A DNA stretch of 32,728 bases from Nannocystis exedens (GCA_945865595.1 CAMBEV010000006.1:1-32728); one strand, 5' to 3'; shown: positions 6,909-15,334, numbered from the stretch's first letter. Notes: generated by a model not told the origin, from the letters alone. Numbers and translations are program-made.

Positions 6909-8723
6909 ATGAGCGACACGAAGTACGAAACGCACGAACACGATGTGCTCATCATTGGCGCCGGCGGCGCAGGACTGCGTGCCGCGATCGAGGCCTCGAA
7001 CGAAAAGGTGAGCGTCGGGCTCGTGTGCAAGTCGCTCCTTGGCAAGGCGCACACGGTCATGGCTGAAGGCGGCGTCGCTGCAGCGATGGGCAACGTCGAA
7101 CCCAAAGACAACTGGAAGGTTCACTTCCGCGACACGATGAAGGGTGGGCGCTACCTCAACCAATGGCGTATGGCGCAGCTCCACGCGATGGAGGCCCCCG
7201 ACCGCGTCAACGAACTCGAGGAGTGGGGCGCGCTGTTTGACCGCACCGCCGACGGTCGCATTCTCCAACGTAACTTCGGCGGTCACAAATACCCACGCCT
7301 CGCACACGTCGGCGATCGCACGGGCCTCGAGATGATTCGCACGCTGCAGCAGCACGGCGTGCACCTCGGTATTAAAGTCTATATGGAGTGCACCGTTTCG
7401 CGGTTGCTCGTCGATGGCGACAAAATCCGCGGCGCGTTCGGCTACTGGCGCGAAAATGGCCGGTTCGTCCTCTTCAAGGCGAAATCGATCGTCATCGCGA
7501 CGGGCGGCATCGGCCGCATGTTCAAGATCAACTCGAACTCGTGGGAGTGCACCGGCGACGGCCAGGCCCTCGCCTACCTCGCCGGCGCCGAACTCATGGA
7601 CATGGAGTTCATGCAGTTTCACCCGACCGGCATGGTGTGGCCGCCCAGCGTACGCGGCACGCTCATCACCGAAGGCGTTCGCGGAGAAGGCGGCACGCTG
7701 CGCAACAAGGACGGCAAGCGCATCATGTTCGACTACATCCCCGAGCTCTACGCGAGCGATACCGCGCCCACCGAGGCCGAAGCCGACCAGTGGCTTCGCG
7801 AGAGCACTTCGGGCGTCTCTTCGAACGCGAAGCGCACACCCGATCTCTTGCCACGCGACATCGTCGCTCGCGCGATTCACTCCGAGGTGAAGGCAGGCCG
7901 CGGCTCACCGCACGGCGGTGTCTTCCTCGACATCGCGACGCGACGAAGCGCCGAAGACATCAAGCGAAAACTGCCCGCGATGTACCACCAGTTCAAAGAA
8001 CTCGGCGACGTCGACATCACCAAAGAGCCCATGGAAGTCGGCCCCACGGCCCACTACACGATGGGCGGCATCCGTGTTGACTCTGACACGCAAGAGACCC
8101 GCATCAAGGGACTCTTTGCCGCGGGCGAGTGCTCAGCGGGCATGCATGGGTCCAATCGTCTCGGTGGAAATTCGCTTTCCGATCTGCTCGTCTTCGGCCG
8201 CATCGCGGGCCTCCATGCCGCCAACTACGCGAAGACCGCTCCCGCGCCGACGTCCAACGAGGGCGAGGTCAAAGCCGCAGCGCGTGAGGCGCTCGAGCCG
8301 TTCAATCGCACCGACGGCGAGAACCCCTTTTTGCTCCACGAAGAACTCAAAGACGCGATGCAAAAGCACGTCGGGATCATTCGTACGGAAGCAGAGCTCG
8401 AGGCCGGACTCGCCGCGCTCGAAAAACTGAAAGCGCGCGTGAACAACATCAAGGTCGAAGACAACCGTCACTTCAACTCCGCGTGGCATCAGTCGCTCGA
8501 CATGCGCAACATGCTGATCAACGCTGAGGCCATGTGCCGGGCGGCCATCACCCGCAAAGAGAGCCGCGGCGGCCACGCGCGCGAGGACTATCCCGATCAG
8601 GACAAAGGCCACTGGAGCAAAGTCAACATTGTTTCCAGTCTAAAAAATGGCGCGATGGAAATCGCTGAAGTGCCACTGCCTCCGGTGCCCGCCGACATCC
8701 AGAAAGTGCTCGAGGAGGGCTGA
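6909..8723 (+). CDS. sdhA: succinate dehydrogenase/fumarate reductase flavoprotein subunit
   Basis: This 604-residue protein oxidises succinate to fumarate (or the reverse) with covalently bound FAD. Visible motifs are the dinucleotide fold IIGAGGAGLRAA (15-26) and KAHTVMAEGG with His48 as the likely FAD-linked histidine. FMQFHPTGMV carries the substrate-binding histidine, and GVRGEGGTLRN carries the catalytic arginine loop. GPTAHYTMGGIRV and GSNRLGGNSLSDLLVFGR complete the FAD/substrate site. The C-terminal helical domain ends with a family-typical DKGHWSKVNI. Length is normal. It is the middle gene of sdhCAB, with gaps of 1 and 2 bases on either side, so one message is expected. Confidence 0.97.
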   Translation: MSDTKYETHEHDVLIIGAGGAGLRAAIEASNEKVSVGLVCKSLLGKAHTVMAEGGVAAAMGNVEPKDNWKVHFRDTMKGGRYLNQWRMAQLHAMEAPDRVNELEEWGALFDRTADGRILQRNFGGHKYPRLAHVGDRTGLEMIRTLQQHGVHLGIKVYMECTVSRLLVDGDKIRGAFGYWRENGRFVLFKAKSIVIATGGIGRMFKINSNSWECTGDGQALAYLAGAELMDMEFMQFHPTGMVWPPSVRGTLITEGVRGEGGTLRNKDGKRIMFDYIPELYASDTAPTEAEADQWLRESTSGVSSNAKRTPDLLPRDIVARAIHSEVKAGRGSPHGGVFLDIATRRSAEDIKRKLPAMYHQFKELGDVDITKEPMEVGPTAHYTMGGIRVDSDTQETRIKGLFAAGECSAGMHGSNRLGGNSLSDLLVFGRIAGLHAANYAKTAPAPTSNEGEVKAAAREALEPFNRTDGENPFLLHEELKDAMQKHVGIIRTEAELEAGLAALEKLKARVNNIKVEDNRHFNSAWHQSLDMRNMLINAEAMCRAAITRKESRGGHAREDYPDQDKGHWSKVNIVSSLKNGAMEIAEVPLPPVPADIQKVLEEG

Positions 8724-8725
8724 CG

Positions 8726-9514
8726 ATGGAGAAGAAAGCAACGCTTCAGATCTACCGCGGCGACAACGAAGGCGGCGAGTTCCAAACCTACGAAGTCGAG
8801 ACGTACCCAGGCATGGTGGTGCTCGATGCGGTGCACGACATTCAGGCCAAGCAAGAACCCTCACTTGCGGTGCGTTGGAACTGCAAAGCGGGTCGATGCG
8901 GCTCGTGCGGCGCAGAGGTCAACGGCAAGCCGAAGCTCCTCTGCATGACGCGCATGTCGGCCTACCCCGACAACGAACCCATCACCGTCACACCGATGAA
9001 GGCGTTCCCCATTTTGAAAGATCTGGTGACCGACGTTTCACAGAATTTCAGAATGGCGCAGAAAATTCCGGCCTTCGCACCCAAGGCGAAGAATGCCGAT
9101 GGCACGTGGCGCATGCAGCAAGAGGACATCGATCGCATTCAAGAGTTCCGGAAATGCATCGAGTGCTTCCTCTGTCAGGACACGTGTCACGTCATTCGCG
9201 ATCACGACAAGGCCGCCGAGTTCGCGGGCCCGCGTTTCATGATCGCGCTCGCTGGGCTCGACATGCATCCGCTCGATACGCTCGATCGACGCGAGCTGCT
9301 CAAGACCGAGTTCGGCATCGGCTTGTGCAACATCACGCGGTGTTGCACCGAGGTGTGCCCCGAGCACATCAACATCACTGACAACGGCATCATCCCGATG
9401 AAGGAGCGCGTGGCCGACGACTTTTTCGATCCGCTGCGATGGTTGGCTCGCAAGGTCGTTGGCGAAGGCGAGAAAAAGAAGAAGGCGAGTTTGCCTGTCT
9501 TCAAAGACAAATAA
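8726..9514 (+). CDS. sdhB: succinate dehydrogenase/fumarate reductase iron-sulfur subunit
   Basis: The 262-residue protein carries all three cluster sites. The [2Fe-2S] site uses Cys53, Cys58, Cys61 and Cys73 (NCKAGRCGSCG...LLC). The [4Fe-4S] site uses Cys144, 147, 150 with a further Cys154 (CIECFLCQDTC). The third site (usually [3Fe-4S]) uses Cys201, Cys206/207 and Cys211 (CNITRCCTEVCPEHI). It relays electrons from the SdhA flavin to the membrane anchor and quinone. It follows sdhA by two bases and ends in a Lys-rich tail (about residues 250-262). The double Cys206-Cys207 is unusual-looking but occurs in the Sdh1-like group, from memory. Confidence 0.96.
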   Translation: MEKKATLQIYRGDNEGGEFQTYEVETYPGMVVLDAVHDIQAKQEPSLAVRWNCKAGRCGSCGAEVNGKPKLLCMTRMSAYPDNEPITVTPMKAFPILKDLVTDVSQNFRMAQKIPAFAPKAKNADGTWRMQQEDIDRIQEFRKCIECFLCQDTCHVIRDHDKAAEFAGPRFMIALAGLDMHPLDTLDRRELLKTEFGIGLCNITRCCTEVCPEHINITDNGIIPMKERVADDFFDPLRWLARKVVGEGEKKKKASLPVFKDK

Positions 9515-9528
9515 GTGGGGAGTGCCCG

Positions 9529-10032
9529 ATGCATGAACTGTCGCTCAAGAGCCTCGTCGGACACGACCTCAAGGCAGCGTTAGAAAAGGCCGCTCAGTAT
9601 CGCGCGCTCAATCAGCCCGATGAGGCCGAGAGCATCTGCGAGGACGTTCTCGCCGTCGAGCCAAATAGTCAAGCGGCTTTACGAATTCTCGGTCTCGCCA
9701 TCACCGACGGACTCGGGCAAAGCGTCGAGGCCTTCGACCAGGCGATAAAGGTGTTCGGCAAACTCACCAGCGACTACGAGCGCGTCTACCACCAAGGTGT
9801 CGCGTGGGAGCGGCTTGGCAAGGCCCACCTCGCACGCTCAGAGGCGCACGGGGCGCTGACGGCGCTTGAACACGCGCTTGAACACTTTGAGCGCGCTTCC
9901 GCACTCGCTCCTCCGGGCGCCGCCGACGCAATCTTGCGATGGAACCGGTGCGTGCGTTTGATGCAATCCGATCGCGCCCTGCAAGATGCGTTGGATGCGC
10001 CGCTATCAAGACAACCAGGGCTTGGCGACTGA
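9529..10032 (+). CDS. small tetratricopeptide-repeat protein
   Basis: The 167-residue protein begins 14 bases after sdhB. Its helical repeats have the TPR pattern: AAQYRALNQPDEAESICEDVLAVEPNSQAALRILG (about 20-54) is a clear unit, and YHQGVAWERLGKAHLARSEAHGAL...FERASALAPP (about 88-125) is a second. There is no signal peptide, so a cytoplasmic scaffold or assembly role is likely. The ribosome binding site gtgggga lies about nine bases before ATG 9529. Its position behind sdhCAB suggests co-transcription, and it could help assemble or regulate the complex, but nothing in the sequence proves this. Confidence 0.75.
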   Translation: MHELSLKSLVGHDLKAALEKAAQYRALNQPDEAESICEDVLAVEPNSQAALRILGLAITDGLGQSVEAFDQAIKVFGKLTSDYERVYHQGVAWERLGKAHLARSEAHGALTALEHALEHFERASALAPPGAADAILRWNRCVRLMQSDRALQDALDAPLSRQPGLGD

Positions 10033-10054
10033 CGCTCTGCTAGCCTGGAGTGCG

Positions 10055-11641
10055 ATGCGCGTTCATGACCGGTGGTTGTGCATTTGCCTCGCCTCAGCGT
10101 TCGCAGGGTGTTCTGCGATCGATGCAGGACTCGATGCAGAAGTCCTTCATGGCGGGATGCCTGATGCCGCGCCCGACGCGGGCCTCGATGCGGCGGTTGA
10201 TGCAGGGCAAGACGCAGGGCGCGACGCGAGCGTCGCCGACGCGGGCCTCGATGCGGCGGTTGATGCAAGGCCCGATGCGGCGGTCGTCGACGCGGGCCTC
10301 GATGCAGCGCCTGTGCCCGGCAACTGCGCGCCTGCCGCCCTCGCCTGGGCTCAGAATTTTATCACCGCGAACAACCCCAGCCGCACGCTTTATGTGGCGA
10401 CGTCCGGCGATGACAACAGCGGCAGCGGAGCGCTGACATCTCCGTATGCGAGCATCGGGAAGGCGCTGCGGTCCGCGCTGCCTAGAGACAAAATCATCGT
10501 CAAGGCCGGCACCTATTCTAACATGTGCGCCAGCAACTACGTGGCGTCGGGCGCCCAAGGGACCTCAGCAAACCCCATTTGGGTACGCGGTGAGGCCGGT
10601 GCCATCGTCGACTGCGGAGAGGGGGCAAGCGGAACACACACCGCGTTACAGCTCATCGGCGTCAAGTATCTCATCCTGGACAACCTCGAGTTCCGCAACG
10701 CCGGGGTGCACTTGCTCCAAATCTACAACGACGGAGGCAGCCGCGGAAATCCGACCGGTCTTCTGCTCAAAGGCATCAAAGCGCATCATGCTGGCGAAGC
10801 CTGCTTGAAGGTTTCAAAGACCGACGACATCTCGGTGGAAGATTCGGACTTTTCGAATTCCGGCCTCGCATCCAATAACGACACCAGCTTCTACTCCGGT
10901 CAGGTTCTCGATTTTGTGGGCGTCCACAATGGCCGTGTCATCCGAAACAAGGTGCACGACGCGCTGGGCAATGGGCAAGGCAGTTTACCAAACTCTCTCA
11001 TCAATTTTAAGGGTGGATCGCAGGACATCCAAATCGCTCACAACGATTTGTGGAACGCCGAAACGGCCGTCTATTTGGGTGGCTACACGGGTGGAACTTA
11101 CTTTTACCCCGCGACCGCGACCTACGAAGGGCTAAGGGTCGTTGCCTATTCGAACGTGATCAAGAGCAGCATGCAGAAACCGTTTCAAGTCGTCGGTTGT
11201 CATCAATGCGCCGTCTACAACAACACGACTTACGCCGACGTGCCCGCCGCGGCGGTTCGAGCGCTCACGGGCAACGCTTACAATTGCACCAAGTGCTCGC
11301 ACACGATCGATTTGCAGGTCAAAAATAACATTTTCTTTTTCTCGGCGAGCGCCGCACCCTTCAGCCTTTTCCAAGGCTCGGCGGCAGATACTGGCGGACT
11401 CGTTCAAGCCAGTAACCTCTGGTACGCGCCTGGGAAATCCGCCTCCAGCATGAGCTCCGAAGTCGCAGTGGTTGGAGCGCCTGGAGCAAAGATCGATCTC
11501 GACCCAAAGTTTGTGTCGGCGCCAACGAACCTTGCGCTTCAAGCGGCGAGCCCCGCGAAGGGCGCCGGCGTGACGACCCCTTACGACGGGAACTACGACG
11601 GGCTCTGTCGCGTGGCACCGTGGAACATCGGCGCCTACTGA
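10055..11641 (+). CDS. lipoprotein with Asp/Ala-rich linker and parallel beta-helix domain
   Basis: This 528-residue protein starts with a lipoprotein signal (LASAFAGC lipobox, Cys19) and is probably anchored in the outer membrane. Residues about 22-87 are a low-complexity linker of Asp-Ala units (DAGLDAAVDA type). The rest is a right-handed beta-helix of the pectate-lyase/DUF1565 kind, opening with TLYVATSGDDNSGSGALTSPYASIGKAL and continuing with repeated rungs such as LILDNLEFRNAG and DISVEDSDFSNSG. Cysteine pairs (VVGCHQCAV, YNCTKCSH) may form disulfides. Such proteins bind or cut polysaccharides, and no catalytic residues can be assigned. The start ATG 10055 follows the preceding stop by 22 bases. 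Confidence 0.8.
   Translation: MRVHDRWLCICLASAFAGCSAIDAGLDAEVLHGGMPDAAPDAGLDAAVDAGQDAGRDASVADAGLDAAVDARPDAAVVDAGLDAAPVPGNCAPAALAWAQNFITANNPSRTLYVATSGDDNSGSGALTSPYASIGKALRSALPRDKIIVKAGTYSNMCASNYVASGAQGTSANPIWVRGEAGAIVDCGEGASGTHTALQLIGVKYLILDNLEFRNAGVHLLQIYNDGGSRGNPTGLLLKGIKAHHAGEACLKVSKTDDISVEDSDFSNSGLASNNDTSFYSGQVLDFVGVHNGRVIRNKVHDALGNGQGSLPNSLINFKGGSQDIQIAHNDLWNAETAVYLGGYTGGTYFYPATATYEGLRVVAYSNVIKSSMQKPFQVVGCHQCAVYNNTTYADVPAAAVRALTGNAYNCTKCSHTIDLQVKNNIFFFSASAAPFSLFQGSAADTGGLVQASNLWYAPGKSASSMSSEVAVVGAPGAKIDLDPKFVSAPTNLALQAASPAKGAGVTTPYDGNYDGLCRVAPWNIGAY
10173..10267 (+). repeat. 32-base direct repeat in the Asp/Ala linker
   Basis: The same 32 bases occur at 10173-10204 and 10236-10267, starting 63 bases apart, and a partial third copy begins near 10287. 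They encode Asp-Ala-rich linker units of the lipoprotein. Such repeats are prone to slippage or recombination and the linker length may vary between strains. Confidence 0.8.
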
Positions 11642-11642
11642 G

Positions 11643-12689
11643 ATGGACGACCCCACGCGACGACGTGTCTCCACCTGGTTGCTGTCCTGCGCCGCCCTTG
11701 TGTTTGTAATGGTCGTGGTGGGCGGCATCACCCGACTCACGCGTTCGGGTCTGTCGATCACCGAGTGGAAGCCCATCCTTGGGGCACTGCCACCTTTGGG
11801 TGAGGCGCAGTGGCTCGCCGAGTTTCATCGCTACCAGGCGTCGCCCGAGTACCTGCAAGTGAACCGGGGGATGGGGCTCGAAGCCTTCAAGCAGATTTAC
11901 TATGTGGAATGGTTCCATCGGCTGCTCGGCAGGCTCATCGGCGTCGTGTTCTTCGTGCCGATGATCTACTTCCTCGTCCGTCGTCAGGTCTCTCGCACGC
12001 TTGCGCCACGCCTGGTCCTGCTCTTTGGGCTGGGCAGCCTGCAGGGTGCGCTGGGGTGGTTCATGGTGAAGAGTGGTTTGGTCAACGAGCCACGCGTCAG
12101 CCAGTATCGCTTGACCGCGCACCTGGGTGCGGCGCTGCTGATCTACGCCTACCTGCTTTGGCTCGGCTGGGACTTGCGTTACGGCGAAGGGCGAGAGGGG
12201 CGCTCTCTTCGTTCCCCTCGTTCCCATTGCGCCGCGGCTGTCGCAGGACTCGTCTTTGTGATGGCCATGTCAGGAGGCTTCGTGGCTGGACTTCGCGCAG
12301 GCTGGGGCTTCAACACCTTTCCTCTGATGGCCGGTGGCTTCTTCCCGCCCGGAATGTTCGACCTCGACCCCTGGTACCGCAATTTTTTTGAAAACCGAGC
12401 GACGGTCCAGTTCGATCATCGCTTGATTGCGTACGTGTTGGCGCTGGTCGTTCCGGCCTTCGGAATATGGATGGTACGCCAGCCAATCAACCTTCGGGCC
12501 CGCCGTGCCGTATTCCTTCTGATGGCCATGCTCGCCGTGCAAGTGACGCTTGGGATTTTGACGCTCGTCCTGGTGATCCCCACACCACTCGCCGTCGCGC
12601 ATCAGGCTGGAGCATTGCTGCTCTTCACGCTCGCACTCTTTGTGTGGCATCAGGTTCGACCGGCCGGTGAAACAGCGGAGGCAACGTGA
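11643..12689 (+). CDS. ctaA: heme A synthase (COX15/CtaA family)
   Basis: The 348-residue membrane protein converts heme O to heme A for aa3-type cytochrome oxidase. Family motifs are GGITRLTRSGLSITEWKPI (27-45), VEWFHRLLGR with heme ligand His92, TAHLGAALL with His160, FDHRLIAY with His259 and VAHQAGALL with His320; these four histidines are the expected ligands. Eight or so hydrophobic segments fit the family. The GLSITEWKP and NRGMGLEAFKQIYYVEW segments match the proteobacterial/mitochondrial COX15-like type rather than the short Bacillus CtaA with its Cys pair. The start lies one base after the preceding stop. It implies an aa3 oxidase elsewhere in the genome. Confidence 0.94.
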   Translation: MDDPTRRRVSTWLLSCAALVFVMVVVGGITRLTRSGLSITEWKPILGALPPLGEAQWLAEFHRYQASPEYLQVNRGMGLEAFKQIYYVEWFHRLLGRLIGVVFFVPMIYFLVRRQVSRTLAPRLVLLFGLGSLQGALGWFMVKSGLVNEPRVSQYRLTAHLGAALLIYAYLLWLGWDLRYGEGREGRSLRSPRSHCAAAVAGLVFVMAMSGGFVAGLRAGWGFNTFPLMAGGFFPPGMFDLDPWYRNFFENRATVQFDHRLIAYVLALVVPAFGIWMVRQPINLRARRAVFLLMAMLAVQVTLGILTLVLVIPTPLAVAHQAGALLLFTLALFVWHQVRPAGETAEAT

Positions 12690-12712
12690 GCCATGAGCGC
12701 GGAGCAGTAGGG

Positions 12713-13690
12713 TCAGCGAGGGATCTCAAAATTCTTGCACGCTTCGTCGAATGTCGTGAGGACGTTTCCGAGGCCCACTGACAAATCGCCGTCGCAGATC
12801 GAGCTAAAGAGGGCCGACTTGCCGACCTCGCCGGCAAAGCCCTTGAGGCGTGTCGCTTCGATCGCGTTGCCAAAACTTGAAACGCACTTGGTTGCCCCGG
12901 CGACCACAGCCGTTGCCCACCGCGCACGGCCTTGCTTGAGCGTATCGAAGAATGCGACGTAGGTACTTGTCGGCTCGGGCGCTGAGAGGGTTGAGCACGC
13001 AGCATTCTGTGGCTGGGTGACGTCGAGCTTCTTGGTTGAACAGTCGTCTTCGTCGGTGAGGTAGACAATGCCGAGGAGCGCGTCGTCGCGCAAAAATCCC
13101 TTGTTGGTGTCCGCGAGCCGGGCTCCGAGCGCGCGCATGCTGCTCTCGAGTGGTTGCTCCCAGCCCGGACCCGCAAGGCCCACTTGCGCAATCGTCTCGA
13201 AAGTTGACGATACGTTCGCATCGCTTCGTTCGAGCCAGGGCCTCGTCATGTTGGACGTCGAGCGGAACTTGCCGTTGTCACCCTTCTGGTATTCGGTGGG
13301 CTGGGTCTTACCGTTTATTTCCTTGGTCACGTTGATGTCGACGCCGGTCGTCGTCACCGCGATGCGGTAGTCGATGGGCGTGCCGCTCTTGGATGTGAGC
13401 TTGTTGAGCACGTCAAAGAACTTGGGAAAGTTTGCCACGAGGTTGGTTTGCTCCTCCCGCATTGAGAGCGAGTCGTCGATCACAAACACGATGTCCATCT
13501 TCTTGCAGCTCGTGTCGTTGCTCGTGGTGCCGATGCCGAGGGCTCCAGAGTCGCCATGCAGCGACGCTCCTGCGTCTGCACTGTCGCTTGAGACGTCGAA
13601 CTCCGCGCCCGCGTCTCGCGGCGCGCTGCATGCGTTGAGTGAAACGAAACCGGCGGCGACGACACAGCGGAAGATCATGGGCGTGGGCAT
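12713..13690 (-). CDS. lipoprotein with von Willebrand factor A domain
   Basis: This 325-residue lipoprotein has a signal with lipobox SLNAC (Cys21), an Asp/Ser/Ala-rich linker (about 22-60) and a VWA domain from about 64. The MIDAS metal site reads VIDDSLSM (Asp72-x-Ser74-x-Ser76), with a later YLTDEDDCS acidic segment. Seven or more cysteines in the domain suggest disulfides. VWA lipoproteins of this type recur in myxobacterial genomes and are thought to bind protein partners at the cell surface through a metal ion. The gene converges with ctaA across 23 bases. No obvious terminator lies between them. Confidence 0.82.
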   Translation of the reverse strand: MPTPMIFRCVVAAGFVSLNACSAPRDAGAEFDVSSDSADAGASLHGDSGALGIGTTSNDTSCKKMDIVFVIDDSLSMREEQTNLVANFPKFFDVLNKLTSKSGTPIDYRIAVTTTGVDINVTKEINGKTQPTEYQKGDNGKFRSTSNMTRPWLERSDANVSSTFETIAQVGLAGPGWEQPLESSMRALGARLADTNKGFLRDDALLGIVYLTDEDDCSTKKLDVTQPQNAACSTLSAPEPTSTYVAFFDTLKQGRARWATAVVAGATKCVSSFGNAIEATRLKGFAGEVGKSALFSSICDGDLSVGLGNVLTTFDEACKNFEIPR

Positions 13691-13845
13691 GGGTACAACT
13701 TAAGGGGCACCTTACCGTCTTCCAGAATTCGGTAGTACCGTGGGCGCAATGAGACGAATGGGTGCGCCTCATCGCCACCGGACGATCGCAATCGTCAATG
13801 TTTTCCGCGGTCCAATCGACGACCAGGACTCCGGCGTGTTCATGC
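13691..13845. other. short gap, nothing recognised
   Basis: I see no RNA gene or protein of a known family here. The gap is upstream of the VWA lipoprotein (minus strand) and should hold its promoter, but no clear -35/-10 pair stands out. Confidence 0.3.
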
Positions 13846-13865
13846 TCACTTCTTAAAAAAGTGAG
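13845..13865. terminator. hairpin overlapping the stop of the small membrane ORF
   Basis: CTCACTT (13845-13851) pairs with AAGTGAG (13859-13865) around a 7-base A-rich loop. The A-run within the loop offers no clean downstream T-tract for either strand, so a terminator role is only possible. Confidence 0.3.
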
Positions 13866-13971
13866 GAAGGCCAGTCGCGGTTTCGCAAACGAGTGCCGCC
13901 AGGGACAGCGTGCCGCCGAGCAAGAGCATCGCGTGGGCGTTTCCGAGTAACTGAAAGAGGGGCTCGAACAT
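13846..13971 (-). CDS. possible 41-residue single-pass membrane protein
   Basis: A good ribosome binding site (ggag, seven bases before the ATG at 13971) leads a 41-codon frame: a short head (MFEPLFQLLGNAH), one hydrophobic helix (AMLLLGGTLSLAALV, about 14-28) and a polar tail ending PHFFKK. The same last six residues end the RseP protein of this window (stop at 23587), which may be chance. Upstream in-frame starts are possible but would give basic, low-complexity extensions. The stop codon sits inside a 7-base-pair hairpin (13845-13865). No family is recognised. Confidence 0.4.
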   Translation of the reverse strand: MFEPLFQLLGNAHAMLLLGGTLSLAALVCETATGLPHFFKK

Positions 13972-14002
13972 CGAATGACTCCGGGGCAAGTGGCGCTCGT
14001 GG

Positions 14003-14110
14003 TTGGGCGCCGTTCGAGTGTGCTGACGCTTGGCGCGCTCGTTCATTACAGGTGGCGCCCAACGACGGCGTGACCTCGCGATACGGCAGCGCTGGCGCCC
14101 AATGACGACG
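14003..14110. repeat. three copies of a TTGGGCGCC/GGCGCCCAA element
   Basis: TTGGGCGCC occurs at 14003-14011. Its inverse stands in two longer direct copies (tggcgcccaaYgacgRcg) at 14053-14070 and 14093-14110, 40 bases apart. They lie in the promoter region before the C39-like gene and may be binding sites of a regulator. Confidence 0.5.
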
Positions 14111-14158
14111 CAATGGCGGGCTCGGTGAATGCGGGCAGCACTGGGCCGCGCACAATGT

Positions 14159-14184
14159 GGACAGCCCCTGATTGTCCAGGGGCT
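14159..14184 (+). promoter_or_regulatory. two interlocking hairpins in the leader of the C39-like gene
   Basis: AGCCCCTG (14163-14170) pairs perfectly with CAGGGGCT (14177-14184) around a 6-base loop. Overlapping it, GGACA (14159-14163) can pair with TGTCC (14173-14177). The two cannot form together. They end five bases before the ribosome binding site (gggag, about 14189-14193), so they could control translation; the first alone could also slow transcription. Confidence 0.5.
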
Positions 14185-14201
14185 CAACGGGAGCTGCATC
14201 A

Positions 14202-15125
14202 ATGAATCACGCATCGAACATCCGGTCCAAGAGCACCGTGAACCTTCGCGGCTGCCTTCCGGTGGCTGCTCTTCTCGCCTCATGCGCCGCCGCACTCGTG
14301 AGCCCCTCGGCAAACGCCGACCTCACGTATTCGCGATACGATAGCTCGACGAGCTTTGCCGCCATCGTCACGGATATGCCGGACTTCGATCAAAAATGGG
14401 AAGGATTCACCGGCAGCACGGGGCGAGCCATCGAAGCGCCTCTCCCCAACGATGGAAACATGTACTGCGGTGCAGCCGCCGCGGCGAACGTTTATGCGTA
14501 CATCGCGACGCATGGGTATTCTTCCCTCATCACCGTCCCAGTGTTACTCGAGCCAACGGGCAACCTCTGGAACGACGCATTGATTTCTCTCTGGGACAAG
14601 AACCTCGTCGGGAACATTGGATCAGACATCGGGGTGGATGCGGAGGACGGAACTGGCCCCGAGGCGATCGAAGAGTTCTTCAGGCGCGCGCTCCCGAGTA
14701 GCGACTTCTCGTCGGACACGAACTGGAATGCAACCTTCCCCGAAGTCGGCAAAGAGCTCACTGACGGCAACTTGGTGATTGTGCACCGCGGCAGGTACCG
14801 ATTGAACTCAAGCGGAAAGCTCGCGCGCGTGAACGGTCACCACGTCACGGCGGTCGGGGCCCTCGCGGGTTCATCGAGTTTCCTCTGGGTGCGCAACTCA
14901 AACGACGTGGTCGACAGCACCTACCAGCAGTCGGCATTCCAAACCCACGGCTACAAGATGACCGACAAAGCGACGGCCGTAACGGGAGGCTCCTATGCGA
15001 CGGTGCGGTGGGAAATGACGCCAACAGACGGTGGCACCGACGGAGGCAGCGCCGGCGATAGGCTGTTCTTGGAGAGTTACGTCGTTGTTCGTCCGAAGGC
15101 GGGCGTGGTGCTTAGGAAGCCATAG
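14202..15125 (+). CDS. secreted papain-fold (peptidase C39-like) protein
   Basis: The 307-residue protein has a signal peptide (basic head, hydrophobic core LPVAALLASCAAALV, likely cut after ANA at about residue 39). A candidate catalytic triad of the C39-like papain fold is visible. Cys89 stands in GNMYCGAAAAANVYAYI, where the Cys begins a helix. His213/His214 lie in ARVNGHHVTAVGAL and Asn232/Asn234 in FLWVRNSNDV. The C-terminal 40 residues include a Gly/Thr/Asp linker (about 273-284) and a beta-rich tail. It may cleave peptides or act on other amide bonds outside the cell. The start ATG 14202 has a ribosome binding site; a TTG at 14172 is in frame but falls inside the hairpin. Confidence 0.62.
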   Translation: MNHASNIRSKSTVNLRGCLPVAALLASCAAALVSPSANADLTYSRYDSSTSFAAIVTDMPDFDQKWEGFTGSTGRAIEAPLPNDGNMYCGAAAAANVYAYIATHGYSSLITVPVLLEPTGNLWNDALISLWDKNLVGNIGSDIGVDAEDGTGPEAIEEFFRRALPSSDFSSDTNWNATFPEVGKELTDGNLVIVHRGRYRLNSSGKLARVNGHHVTAVGALAGSSSFLWVRNSNDVVDSTYQQSAFQTHGYKMTDKATAVTGGSYATVRWEMTPTDGGTDGGSAGDRLFLESYVVVRPKAGVVLRKP

Positions 15126-15334
15126 GGTCGGCACGAGAACCTTCTACGGCATTGTGACCGACAGCATCGATCGCCAGCAGGGCGCGCGCTCCTTTGCGTG
15201 TGACGCAGCGCTCAGAGCCAACGACCTTGACCCCACCCTTTGGCGCAAAGGTTTCGTGAGGCGCTGCGAGAAGGCTCTTGCGGCCAAGGGCAAGGATCCG
15301 GTGATGGACCCTGACGAAACCAAGGACTGATGAC
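15126..15334 (+). other. possible gene remnant (small open frame 15154-15330)
   Basis: A frame open through this stretch can start at GTG 15154 and gives 58 residues containing AALRANDLDPTLWRKGFVRRC and a Lys-rich end. The residues look coding, and the stop lies four bases before the ATG of the sigma-factor fragment, as in an operon. I do not recognise the family. It could be the end of a broken gene or a small intact one. Confidence 0.35.
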
